Assembly (NCBI RefSeq): GCF_002878395.1
Contig: NC_061115.1
Span: forward strand, 60,352,790 to 60,416,789
Direction of reading: 5' to 3'
DNA length: 64,000 bases
From: Capsicum annuum
Lineage: Eukaryota > Streptophyta > Magnoliopsida > Solanales > Solanaceae
Part shown: piece by piece, positions 10,889 through 21,880 of the stretch
How the letters are laid out: each line of letters opens with the position of its first letter
How positions within the stretch are numbered: position 1 is the stretch's first letter
Made by a program: the position numbers and the translations under genes
The notes under the pieces: model-generated
The model's database searches: none
Seen by the model: only the letters and a program-made list of their open reading frames with translations
What the model was told of the DNA's origin: nothing

Positions 10889-11731
10889 CTTGGCCATTTA
10901 TTTAAAGTAACAAACTAACAATTATCTCTCAACTTTTTTTTGCTTTCTAATTATTTTATTTATTACATTCAAACTAAAGTAGACAAAGAGTGTTAACTAA
11001 AAACAAGTATTTCTAAATTTCAATTTAATGTTTTAATTAGGTTAAGTACGAAATTTTAAAAACAAAATTTTATAACCTTAAACTAAAGATTTTGTAAGTT
11101 ATTAAAATATTCTTTAAGTATTAATTTTAATACATAATTAACTCCTTTAATTTATTAGGATATTTTTTTATGATTCTGAGACTAAGCTTTATTTCAATCG
11201 AACATCTAAATCTTTAATAAAGTGTTTAAATTAGACGCTTTCTATTTAAATTAAGATTTTTTTGTGTGTGTATTCTCATCATATATTATGTAGTTAAATC
11301 AACCACATAAAAGTGTCATCTCTTTTAATTTTACGCATTCGCCTCAAGAAGTCCTAAAATTCACCGTATTTTTATTTGAAGTTGATGCGTAAAATTTTAA
11401 TTGAGTTAACAAATTACTATAACTAATATTACGTCAAATTTGTTAATGACTGTCTCATTATTACATGAAAAATATCTTTCGAAGCTCTCGTTGTTTGTTG
11501 TACTAAGTTATTTTCTTAATTTTGTTTGTCTATAATACCTTTTTTTTGGTCTATAGTACATGAAGTCAAGCTCCTAAAACCCATAAAATTTTGTTAGCTT
11601 TTATCAATTTAGATATAGAATAAGACAATTCATTCTAACTAACATAAAAAAAAAATAGATGGTTATTTTCACAAGTCAAACGAAAATATTTACCATCTAT
11701 AATAATAGAAGTTTTTTTTCAAATATAATAG

Positions 11732-11860
11732 TTATAATATATCTATATTGCATGCATGATTCACTTTTAATAAATATTGGAGATTTCTTAATTAACAAGC
11801 ATAACACATTTAAAGACCCTTATATTATATCTCTATTGCATACGTAATTTACTTTTAATA
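11732..11860. repeat. Short direct repeat, about 41 bp, offset 88 bp
   Basis: 11732-11774 and 11820-11860 share a TTATAATATATCT(A/C)TATTGCAT..(A/T)CTTTTAATA pattern. Imperfect; of no evident function. Confidence 0.6.
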
Positions 11861-12514
11861 TCAAGTAATTAATTCAAATAAATTTGTGTTTATTCAAATT
11901 AGCTTAGAGTTAAATTTTCTAACAAAAAAAATGAAAGTTTAAGTGACGAATATTGATTTACTAAAATTTCCATATTGTAATGAGCACGAGAACACATATA
12001 GAGTCATTTGTTAGGAGATATTGAAGGAAATAACATGTGTTAGCTTTGTTATTATTCGATCTTGTGTTTGACAATGTTTTCAATATATGTATAACTAATA
12101 TATATTATATATTATAAATCATGACATTAATAATATATGATACTATTTCAATTCCAATACAATATAAATAGTTGATGGGAAATGATTTGGTGATAGATTT
12201 TGAAAGTAAATTTTAAAAATTTATATAAAAATAATTGTTTGCCATAAAATTTGATCTGCTAATATTTTCAAGCTCCTAAAAACTAGCTCAGATTAATTTT
12301 TTTGGGTTTTAGAATTTTTACTCAATTGTTTTTATATTTTTTCAAGTATATTATATATCCAAACAACTTTAAATGTTAAAAATTATAATTTAAATAATTT
12401 AATTTTTTATGTTTCAACTTAAAAAATTATAAACTTCATTGTCTTAATAATATCTAATACTTATCAATTATGAAACACCTGCAATATTAAAATTATAATA
12501 TTGAGCCCGTAAAC

Positions 12515-12543
12515 GGGCCATTTCATATCTAATATATATATAT
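12515..12543 (+). mobile_element. Helitron-type 3' terminus
   Basis: A 6-bp stem hairpin GCCCGT-AA-ACGGGC (12515-12528) is followed after 10 nt by CTAA (12539-12542) and then T. A GC-rich hairpin about ten bases before CTRR, with the host T after it, is the defining 3' end of plant Helitrons. A 5' TC end was not located, so the element's length is unknown. Confidence 0.6.
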
Positions 12544-12591
12544 ATATAAAGTGATAATAAGAATTTGGAGGGTAATTGTGTTCTTTCATGG

Positions 12592-12715
12592 ATTTATCTC
12601 ATGAATAAATTATGATGGAATTGTTATACCACCAAATATATGGGATAGCTTATCCCGATACTATTTATTAGTATCAGAATAAGTTATCCCGAATTAACCA
12701 ATCAAACAAAACATC
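12592..12715 (-). mobile_element. Right arm of the split MITE-like element
   Basis: It contains GCTTATCCCGATACTATTTA, AATAAGTTATCCCGAATTAA and the outer segment CCAATCAAACAAAACATC, a diverged inverted match to the arm at 9634. A partial second copy (TTTATCCCGAAACTATTTAT) follows at 12721. Confidence 0.4.
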
Positions 12716-13058
12716 AAAATATTTATCCCGAAACTATTTATATTAGTACCTCACACCATCCTCTGACTTTATTGTCTGCACAAGTTTGAGGTTTTTTTCA
12801 AGATTATGCCCATTTTACATAATTTATTAATTTAATTTAATATTATAGGACAAGCGTCCCTAAGCCCAACAAGGATGCAGAAAAGAACAAGAAAATACGT
12901 GGGACGGAGAACTACATTGCAGTGGCATCATTGATGAGATACTCCTTAAAATGCTGCAGCTTTGTCCCAATTCATATAAATAAATTTGTACTCATCACTT
13001 TATTTTTTATTGACTGAAAATTAGATTGATTTAAAATTAAAGATAGACTTAAAAATTA
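12716..13058. other. Non-coding spacer
   Basis: A TATAAATA-like box sits at 12977-12985 after a GC-richer stretch (12845-12970). Nothing coding follows it, so a promoter call is not supported. Confidence 0.3.
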
Positions 13059-13270
13059 CTGTGCACCTAATTAACTATACATATTAATTACAGCAAAATT
13101 TAGTGTTATCTTTACAACAAAATTTAGTGTTACCTCAATCAACGTAGCATAGAGGGTGACACTTGATACCAACTGCTAGACTTTCAAAATGCTGTGCATC
13201 TACTTAAATAAACATATTAATTACAGCGAAATTTAGTGTTGTCTTTACAACAACATTTAGTATTACCTCC
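13059..13270. repeat. Direct repeat of about 79 bp, period 133 bp
   Basis: 13059-13137 and 13192-13270 share CTGTGCA(C/T)CTA..ACATATTAATTACAGC and a following AAATTTAGTGTT block that is itself repeated within each copy. Confidence 0.85.
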
Positions 13271-13600
13271 AGATAATCAAATGAGGAAGCATAGTTATTC
13301 CCGTAAACCTTGGGATGTTTCTGCTATTCTCTTTTGAGTAGTCTGGCGTGATGGAAACACAAGTCAGTCAATCCTGGCACCCCACTGTTAGACGAAGTCT
13401 AATCCTTCCTAAATAAGTCTTCTAAGAGTCCATCCTTATTTAAAACTTTCCCCAATATTATCACCAAATAATATGTATATTAAAAAAATTATATAATTTA
13501 ACATTATTTATAAATATAAAATCATTAGTAATGTGTGGGCATATTAGTCTTAGTTCCCCTAATTTAAATTATCTTGATTTATATATACATAATTGGATTA
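13271..13600. other. Non-coding spacer
   Basis: No gene, element end or repeat recognised. Confidence 0.3.
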
Positions 13601-14330
13601 AGTAATAACAATGAAAAACCGTGTGAACTCAATAAGGTGCTTCCGATGTAGTTCCATTGCATCGGATGCTTGATACGTGAGGGTTGAGTTTGAGGTATGA
13701 CACTAACGGTGCAAGGTGCGTGAAGAAGATGCGTGAGAGTGAAGCAGGCATTTTCATCTCAAACACTACTATCTGACAAGTATGACTAGGTGTTCGTCAT
13801 CAACTGTACTTCCTTTGATGTTAAGAGTATGAGTGCAAGTCTTCTATAGAAGAAGTTCATGCACTTAAAGTTGGAGCAAAAGGAAAAACTCAAGCAAATA
13901 GAGCAAAAGGAAAAACTCAAGCAAATAAGCACAAAGATATTTGAGAGCCAAAATGCAGCATGCCAACTAAATGAGCTGGATGAATCAGGTGGATCGTTAA
14001 TATGTTCCATAAGCAGTCTAGTTGAAGTAGGACTACTTAAGGAAGTATAAACTCAATGAAGCTAGAAGATTAAGAGATCCCAAGGTCCAAAGAAATGGAA
14101 TGCAATTAGAGAAGGACTCCAATAGTGCAAGGTGAAGCAGCCGTGTGAGAGTGAAGTATCCATCTTCATCTGCAACATTGCAATATGATGACTTCGACTT
14201 CATAAGGTGTTTGCGATCAACTGCCTCTAATGGTTCAGTAAAAGAGTAGAATAAGAGTAGAAGCCTCCTACAAAAAAAGGTCACACTTTTTGTTGTCTTC
14301 AACGTTTTTGGGTACAAGAATCTGTATATA
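13601..14330 (+). pseudogene. Unidentified decayed coding-like stretch with internal duplications
   Basis: I do not recognise this family. The best open frame (13859-14050) encodes about 63 residues: a charged, coiled-coil-like segment with EQKEKLKQI twice in tandem (a 27-bp duplication, starts 13874 and 13901), then STKIFESQNAACQLNELDES. Base composition is richer in GC than the flanks, and codon-like phasing is visible. Upstream (about 13720-13860) and downstream (about 14130-14260) are diverged copies of one another (GTGAGAGTGAAG..CATCTTCATCT, then GATCAACTG). Part of the same unit appears again at 15372-15420. This looks like a fragment of a repeated host-gene or transposon exon, now with stops in all frames outside the short ORF. 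Confidence 0.35.
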
Positions 14331-15400
14331 TATATATATATGCAACAATAACTTTAACATAAGTTCAAGTCTAAAACAAGAATACTCATGAAGTTCTTTT
14401 AACACTTTCAACACAAGATTACAAATAATCTATCAAAGAAGTATGTTAAGTTTGACTTCACAGAGTATTCTTAAGGAATAATTCCCCTTACTGTACCCGA
14501 GGTTATGGAATCTTCCTCCCAAGATAAAATGACCAAACAATCCAATTGTAGCGGTACCTCAAACAATTGGAATCTCTTCAAACTCACTCAACGGTTTGAT
14601 TGATCACATGGAATGTTTTTGAAGATAAAAAGAGTTTGTATGTTCAGAATTTTTTTTCCGTTTTTAAATCTGTGGATGAAAGCACTTTTATATAGCCATT
14701 AGTGCTTCTTCTGAAAGGTGGCAATGGTTCACTTAAAATGTGTGACCTTTCTGGAAAATCATGTCTGTTCATCCAAAGAATGCATCTCTTTCGAACAGGC
14801 ATACCATTTCATGAATCAGTGTGTCATTTCGTTGAAGGGTTGCATCCCTTCTGAAGCATCAATTCGCTTCTGCACTGCATTTCGAAACAGTGTTTCTGCC
14901 ACTGTATGCATGCATATAAATGGAGGATCGAAACATAGAAAAAACTGTTGTGTTTTCCCTTTGGTATTTTCGGATTAATTTCTGTCAAATAAATTTTAAA
15001 ACGGTTGTGTTTTCCCTTTGGTATTTTCGGATTAAATTTCTGTCAAATAAATTTTGTCCAAGAAGATAGATCTCATCAATCAATCCAAATTCAAATCCGA
15101 TCGAGCAACGACGACAACGGCGCGAGGCACCACCTTGTTATTATCTCACTATCTATGTGGAGGAAGTGCTTCTTATTATAAACACTTCAAAGTTTCCTTC
15201 TCCCACCAATGTGGGAGAATTAGTGAACTTTCCCTTAAAAGAGTACACTTTCCATTTTAGTATCTGATCTCTTTCTCTCCACTATTTTCCCTCCATTTTC
15301 CATTCTCTTTCTCTCTACTATTTTCCTCCATTTTCCATTCACATTTTTCATACGTATTGAATCCAACACTTTTAACTGAGCAAAAGGTATAACTCAAGTA
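14331..15400. other. Unassigned sequence, LTR- or promoter-like in parts
   Basis: About 14690-15300 includes TATA-like strings (TTATATAGCC at 14690; TTATTATAAACAC at 15173) and a TGTGGGAGAATTAGTGAA segment reminiscent of the promoter part of copia LTRs. The open frame at 14718-14978 matches nothing I know. No LTR pair or primer site is seen, so a mobile-element call is only a possibility. Confidence 0.25.
14941..15056. repeat. 57-bp tandem duplication
   Basis: Copies at 14941-14997 and 14998-15056 share AAAAC(T/G)GTTGTGTTTTCCC and TTTCTGTCAAATAAATTTT and are nearly identical, so the duplication is fairly recent. Confidence 0.9.
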
Positions 15401-15410
15401 AATAAGCGCG

Positions 15411-15675
15411 AACATATTTGAAGGATATTTCTGACTTATTATCTAACTGCAACATGATACTTGAAACCGAATTGAAGAAATTGCTTCATGCTTACGTGTC
15501 TTTACAGTCTTCACGTCTAGAATTCTTGTATTAGATATTTGATTGAACATATTTGAAAGATATTTCTAACTTACTATGTGCAACATGATACCTGGAACCA
15601 GACTGAAGAATTGTTTCATGCGTAGTTGTCTATGCAATCTTCAAGTCTAGAATTCATGTGTTAGGTATTTGATTG
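15411..15675. repeat. Tandem duplication of about 133 bp
   Basis: 15411-15545 and 15546-15675 both run from AACATATTTGAA(A/G)GATATTT through TTCA(A/C)GTCTAGAATTC to TATTTGATTG. The unit begins with the same AATAAGC.C.AA.ATATTTGA theme as the coding-like stretch near 13924-13945. Confidence 0.9.
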
Positions 15676-15750
15676 AGTTGTACTATTTTAGATTTCTTAG
15701 AATCAATTGCTTAGGGAAAAACAACTATAGGAACTTGGAGGGAAACTTGA

Positions 15751-15768
15751 GGGGGGGGGGGGGGGGGG
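15751..15768 (+). repeat. 18-base poly-G tract
   Basis: An uninterrupted run of 18 G lies in an AT-rich setting. Long G runs are rare in plant DNA, can form G-quadruplex structures, and are prone to sequencing and assembly error, so the length is uncertain. Confidence 0.9.
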
Positions 15769-15897
15769 TAATGATCTGGTTTTAGTTTTTTTCTTTTTTT
15801 TTAATTAAAGTTAGTTCCTAGGTTGTAAATCTTATAATTTAAATTATTTTGATACTCATTTGTTTTAGTAAATTGGAGAAAAATCTTGTAAAGGGGA

Positions 15898-16165
15898 GGT
15901 TGTGATTTTCTTATCCTTGTGAGTTATGTTTATTCACGTAAAATATTTCGTTTAGGCTTTACTGCACTTCATATTTTACTTTTTGATAAATAGAAACAAG
16001 TAAAGTAATTTACTTGTTCTTGTGAGGTTGTGATTTTCTTATCCTTGTGACGTTGTGATTTTCTTGTCCTTGTGAGTTATGTTTATTCACCTAAAATATT
16101 TTGTTCAGGCTTTACTGCATTTCATATTTTAATTTTAGGAAAAAAGGAACAAGTAAAGTAATTCG
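15898..16165. repeat. Direct repeat of about 115 bp, copia-LTR-like
   Basis: 15898-16017 and about 16052-16165 share GTTGTGATTTTCTT(A/G)TCCTTG, GAGTTATGTTTATTCAC and GGCTTTACTGCA; the first 25 bp occur a third time at 16027-16051. The text resembles the 3' part of plant copia LTRs, but no primer site follows. Confidence 0.75.
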
Positions 16166-16831
16166 ATCCCATCACTTAACAGAAAATCAAGGATTACTCA
16201 ATTTACCCCATTTTGTATTATTAGGATGCGCAAAATAAAATGTTTTGATGCGTGAATTTCTCATATCTTGGGTCGAACATATATTACACTCGTGTAATCA
16301 TATCTTTGTTAATAAATATATCACTGTTCAATTAAAGTCAGAAGTTAGTTGGACTAAGGTGAATTATGTCAAGATAAACTAAACAATGTCATAATTTGAC
16401 CCACCCAAATCTTATCAACTTCTAATTTCATTATTTGTATGCTTATAATTATTTATTATAGCTATATATACGATATATCATAAATAATTAAAATATTTTA
16501 AAAAGATTTCTCATGGATCAGTTCGAGCTACACATTTAGACAAAATTAGTGCAACTTTCAGATGTTTTGAGTTTGGATAAATCAAGATAGATTATGTCAA
16601 TAAATGAGTGGATCAGTAGTTCGCTAAAACTTGAATGGATTGGATTGATCACATTTTGATGAAAGCGAAAATGAAAAAGAAACACTAAAATCAAAAACAA
16701 GAATTAAAGATAGAAAAAGTTAGAAAGATAGACGCAATAAGAAAAATGGATTGAAAATAAAATATCTTCAGTAGCTAATACCTCCAATCAATTAACTAAT
16801 AACCACCAATGTAGCGGGTTCAAACTTTTTA
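16166..16831. other. AT-rich spacer with no gene seen
   Basis: No coding signals or repeats recognised. Confidence 0.35.
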
Positions 16832-17195
16832 GTGATATTTTCTGCTTTGCACCTAGACACTTTAAAATTCAATACTAGGGGGTAATGCCTACTTTGTTAC
16901 ATATTCAATATCTCTCCTATATTTTTATGATGTGAGATCCTTATACTAAGATAGTGTATCAAGTACATCCCCACTTATGGACTCCGCATCCTTGCTAAGA
17001 TTACATAGAACTTTTTTAGATCCAACACTGATCCCTGCCTTCCTGGAATTTGCATAAACTCAATTGAATTCTAACCCACCATGACACTGACACAAAAGTG
17101 ACTCTGATACCATATGCAATGGCCTGTTCCCCTAGTGATATTATCTGCTCCGAGACTAGGCCCACACGATATTAAAAAATATCACTAGAATATTA
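16832..17195. repeat. Pair of diverged repeats (GTGATATT.TCTGCT type)
   Basis: About 16832-16885 and 17137-17192 share AGTGATATT(T/A)TCTGCT, a CTAG(A/G)C segment, and ATATTAAAA..TCACTAG-like text. This string is common beside plant repeats of uncertain class. The copies are about 305 bp apart. Confidence 0.5.
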
Positions 17196-17703
17196 AATCT
17201 TCATACTTGTATACCAAAAATCTCTCCTTCATTTTTTCAATGTGAAATTCTTATCCTAATCTAGGGTGTCAGAATCAATCTATTAGATAGTCCTTAAGAG
17301 AAAATTTTCCTCAAGTAAACAATCTCTAAGCATTAATGTCTAGTAACAAAGGTCACAACCCTAACTTTCTTAAGCATACACAATATCATTAGTCATAAAA
17401 AAATTAGTCTAAATGAGCTACTCTCAACTAGAGTTTTGACTAACTATTACAAAGATGCTCAAAAGTAACATCCTGGAAATTGTAAAATTAGCCAAAAGTG
17501 TATTGTCAGGCACACCTTACGATGGTGTACGATCATATGTAACTGTGGGTCTTCTGCATGTTGCTCTGTATGTTATAACTTTTGTACCCAGCTTCTAAAA
17601 TAAAGTCTGAGGAATGGGTATTATGTATTCTACAGACTACATATTGCTTTACAGGTTGTAGCATTTGAGGAATGAATCTAGCAGTTTTAAATTTTTGACA
17701 TAC
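17196..17703. other. Unassigned sequence at the left flank of element B
   Basis: On the minus strand 17533-17703 has an open frame that includes ARFIPQMLQPVKQYVVCRI. It would continue across the B insertion into 31662 onward, because B split it. I do not recognise the protein, and the frame does not stay open. Confidence 0.3.
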
Positions 17704-20473
17704 TGTCATGATCCAAAAATAAATCACGATGGAACTTATCGCGGCATAGCCTTGATAAGTATGTTAATCACCCAAACTGGTAATAGAACTCACAAATACA
17801 GTAAAATAACTCTGAGGCAATACTTCTAGAATGATGTCAAGCCAAACATGAAATGTAGTAACAAATGGAACATGAAAGAAATTCGTAAAATCTAATCCCA
17901 AAATCTGGTGTCACAGCATAAGAGCGCCTAATATAAAAATTCAAAACTGAAAATACACAGTCTGTCTCTGAAATAATAATTAAGACACCTCATAGATAGA
18001 AGGGGCCTGGAGTCGACTATGACAAGCATAGACTATCCAGTACCTCAAAGTATCATCAACTCCACTGGACGAATCAGCTTCTGTGAGTCATACTCATGCT
18101 GGAATCTACATCGAAAGGGCATAGTATGGGTTGAGTATGGTCCACTAGTACTTAATAGGTATCACAGACTGATTGAGCAAAATAGAAAACAAGATAAATA
18201 AAATATACTATGATCACGTCACCTGCAAAGTAGAAAAGTCTGAAAATTAGCTCACAGTCTCCACTAATAGTTTTCTCTCTCTGTATGTGTCTCTGTCTCT
18301 CTCTCTCTCTCTCTATATATAAATAGAGAGAGATAAAAAAGAGAGATAAAGAGAGAGAGAGAGAGAGAAATAATAACAATAAAGATATAAAAGAGGAATA
18401 CAAAATAACAAAACACAAGTCAAGAAAATTAAGAAAAACAAGAAAGATGTGTATATAATACAATGCAATGCAATGGGAATGACATGAATGGTGAAAGCCA
18501 ACACATGACTTTCCATGTCAGAGTTCAAAGCTACCAGGAAGGACCCATGGGGACCCATGGGGGGTTAGCAACCCATATACTATATCTCATATCTCAATCT
18601 CAACTATCCTCTCCGGCTCATATTCATAAAGAGGATTTTCATAAAGTTATCGCATTTTTTTCCCAAAACAGTGTTTCTTAGTAGTACCTGTATCTTATAA
18701 ATGTATATGCACGAAATAAGGTTGTAATGCTCACAATCAACTCAAATGATGATATCCAATCCATCCATCATGGAATATATATATATATATGTATATAAGT
18801 GAATCCATAAATCAACTCAATATGTCCATAATTCATAATTATCAACTCCAATTAGGTACCATAAGAATAAATATGCATGCAAGATATCATTAATGCCATA
18901 TTAATACCTAACTTGAGTATTTTATCAAGGTAAAAGCAACCAATGCTCAATTAAGGACTAAATTAGCAAAATAATCCCTCACACGAGCATCAAATCTAGA
19001 ATAAAGGTATTTAAATACATAAATAAGACCAATGAAGTCAAATAAAGCCTCCCACATGGGTGCACAATAGTAAAATAATCTTGAAAACATAAACTCTATA
19101 GTTATTTTCTTCAACCCATAGCATGCTTTACTTATTCATTAGCTACCTAACTTAATTTGAAAGAAGTTACGTCATAACCAACCTCAAATTGACGAAATAT
19201 CAGTCTGAAAGGCTTCAACATGGAGTCTTCACCTCATGAATGGCCTCAAAACCAACCATAGCATTCAAATATAGCATCTACATGTTAAAAGGAACCTAAT
19301 GATACCCATATTGCTTAAATTCGAACCAAGTCTAAAAAGGGGTTTGAAAATAGAAGGGGTAAATTAGAATTTTATTTTTAAAACACATTCTCCAAGGTTA
19401 CAAGATCTATAGGTGAAAACCTATGAAAAAATGGGTTAAATCACGGTCCAAAATGAAGAAAATCCTTTTTAGACTTTACTGGTAAGAACCCCAATTTCCA
19501 CTTTAAAATCATGATTTAAAGGTGTTTTTGAAGATATAATCAATGGAGAATAGTGAGATTATGAGTTTAGGATTTACCCACATGAAAATCAATGTTGAAA
19601 CCCTCAAAATTGCCTTTCACGAAGCTTGTAGGTCAAAAATAGAGCAAAATGCTAAGAAAGAGTATTTATACTATTTAGTAAACAATACCTTGCAAATACG
19701 ATCAACCCTTTGCGTTCGTATGGCTCAATGTTGACTAGTCCATTAAATTGGCCTTTACGTTCATGACCAAGGCTTCAAGTTCGCTAAGGCTGATGAATTA
19801 AGCTTTTGCATTCGCGATAGCCTCATCGGATTCGCGATGAAGGACTCCATTGTCCTTCTCGATCACGGCTACCACCTTGTGATTGCAATGATGAGTGATT
19901 TCCTTCTCAGCATTTGGCCAGGGGGACAAGTTTACAAAGTAGGATCCATGCACTGGATGTTAGTTATGCACCATTTTATTTTGCATAATTTTAAATATTC
20001 TGATAGGATCCTAGGGATTCGTTCAGGATGCGATAGAAATAAACTATATATGCTAGTAGACTATTTTCAATATTCCAGGCTCAATAACGACGTTGTATTT
20101 TTGAAAAAAGTTATTTTTACAAAATTAACCCTCGAGATTCTTTTTTTTCATGATTTTTTAACCAAGAGTTGAAATGAGATATAAAAGCACCAAAATCAAA
20201 TCAACTATACTTCTAACTGAAATTCAACATTTTACATTTACAGGCGCATTCTTTTTTTCCATTCGATAGTCAAAATACTAAATGTTGATCGAAGTCAACT
20301 ATATGGCTTCTCATGCCACTAAAAATCACAAACTCCCACAAATTATTTTCTATAGCATCAAAACTTGTGCCAACTATTCTCGAACCTCAAAATTAACATG
20401 TAGCAACTATGGAGGAAGGAAAAAATGGTCAAAATATAAAGAAATAGAAAATTAACAAATTTTGGTCACTACA
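17704..20473 (-). mobile_element. Element B 3' LTR
   Basis: About 2.77 kb, from TGTCATGATCC (left) to GGTCACTACA (right, complement TGTAGTGACC). 19735-20473 aligns with 30950-31656. The short purine-rich tract GTGGTGGGTGC (complement of 20474-20484) directly before the LTR start is a plausible polypurine tract. The short open frames inside are non-coding. Confidence 0.85.
18273..18370. repeat. (TC)n / (GA)n inverted microsatellite
   Basis: A TC-rich run (18273-18314) is followed after TATATATAAATA by a GA-rich run (18324-18370). The two arms can pair into a long hairpin. It lies inside the LTR of element B. Confidence 0.9.
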
Positions 20474-21880
20474 GCACCCACCACTAAAAATCTAGTTCAT
20501 TATTAAGCTAAATGTAAGAAAATACATGAATCGGTAGAGAGTTGAGGGTAACTAGAGTGCAGTAGAACTCAACCACCCACATATCCTCCTTAATAGGGTG
20601 GAGTCTCCAATAAACCTTAACAAAAGAAATATCTCTAGAACACAATCGCCTCTCATACCTAGATAAAGTACATACTGGATCCTCAACGAAGGCCAACCTC
20701 TCATCCAACTAAATCGAGTCCCAACAAAGTACATGAGACTTATTCGGAATATAACATCAAACCATTGATACATGGAAAACTAGATGAACGGCAAAAAATT
20801 TGGAGGTAAGGCCAACTCATAAACAATCCTCAATAACTTGAAGAATATCAAAAGGTCTTATATACCTCAAAAGGTCTTATATACCTGGGGCTAAGCTTTC
20901 CCCTCTTCTTAAATGTCATCACACCCTTTATGGGCAACACACAAATGAAGACTCTATCACTAATTCCAAACTTTAAGGCATGAAGTCTGCGGTTCGCATA
21001 ACTCTTTTGCCTACTTTAGATTGCCCGAAGCCTATCCTGAATCACCCAAACTCTATTCAAAGACTCGTGAAGTAAGTCGGTAGCACCAGGTCTAACCTTT
21101 AAAGCCTCGGACCAACTAATAAGAGATCGACAATGCCTACTATACATCTCTTTGAAAGGGGCAATCTCTATATTTGATTGATAGCTATTATTATAAATGA
21201 ACTCAGCAAGGCCAAATACTTCTCCCACTTAACCTCATAATTCATACACATGCACGAAGCATATCATTGAAGAACTGAATAGTCCATTCCGATTGACCAT
21301 CAGTCTGGGGGTGGAAAGCTATGCTAAGGTCAACTCGAGTACTCAACTGCTCCTAAAAAGTATGCCAAAAGCTAGAACTTGACACTAAGACTTTTTTTTG
21401 AAATAATAGACACAAAACTCATTAAAGATGAACTATCTTACAAATATAGATATAGGCCAAACTCTCAGCACTGAAGAAAATTTGAATAGAAATAAAATGG
21501 GCTAATATGGTCAATCGATCCATGATGATAAGAGGTATGAGGTAACCTAGTCACAAAGTCTATAGTGATCGACTCTCACTTTCATATAGGAATAGGAAAT
21601 CTCTGAAGTAAACTACTCGATCTCTGATATTCGACCTTTACTTGCTGACAACACAGGCAACAAGCTATAAAATCTGCCATATCCTTCTTCATATCACCCC
21701 ACTAGTAAAGGTGCATAAAATTATAATACATCTTGGTCACACCTGGTTGGATAGAATATCTAGAGCAATGAGCCTTCTCTACAATTAGTCTGACCCAATC
21801 TCCGACTCTTGACAAACAAAATCATTCAACAATCCTTAATACATCGTTAGAATCAAGAAAAACTTTCTTAGCCTAGCCTC
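20474..21880 (-). pseudogene. Element B integrase and C-terminal region (decayed)
   Basis: Integrase inserts the retrotransposon cDNA into chromosomes. On the minus strand the zinc-binding part is visible near 21640-21780 (EKAHCSRYSIQPGVTKMYY, then CLCCQQVKVEYQR). The start of the catalytic core (ITIDFVTRLPHTSYHHGS) follows near 21520-21580. The late-core motif LAEFIYNNSYQSNIEIAPF lies in 21016-21228. A chromodomain-type tail (LDERLAFVEDPVC, then KVYWR) lies in 20508-20710. Many stops and frameshifts, and the DRG..GQAER part of the core is too decayed to read with confidence. Element A interrupts it on its N-terminal side at 21881. Confidence 0.85.

Larger units (their letters stand above)
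9781..12514. other. AT-rich non-coding block, probable Helitron body
   Basis: No coding sequence is recognisable; the short open frame at 11659-11847 is AT-rich noise. It holds several local duplications listed separately. Because a Helitron-like 3' end closes it at 12542, part of the block may be the interior of a non-autonomous Helitron; I could not find a matching TC 5' end. Confidence 0.35.

Noticed and set aside
12970..12990. TATAAATA box as a promoter
   Set aside because: No gene follows in either orientation; the motif is common in AT-rich DNA.
14718..14978. 86-residue Cys-rich open frame as a small secreted peptide gene
   Set aside because: There is no signal peptide, the Cys spacing is irregular, and the region looks LTR- or promoter-like.
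18152..18558. Open frames of 103 and 81 residues rich in Leu and Ser
   Set aside because: They are translations of the TC/GA microsatellite, not genes.
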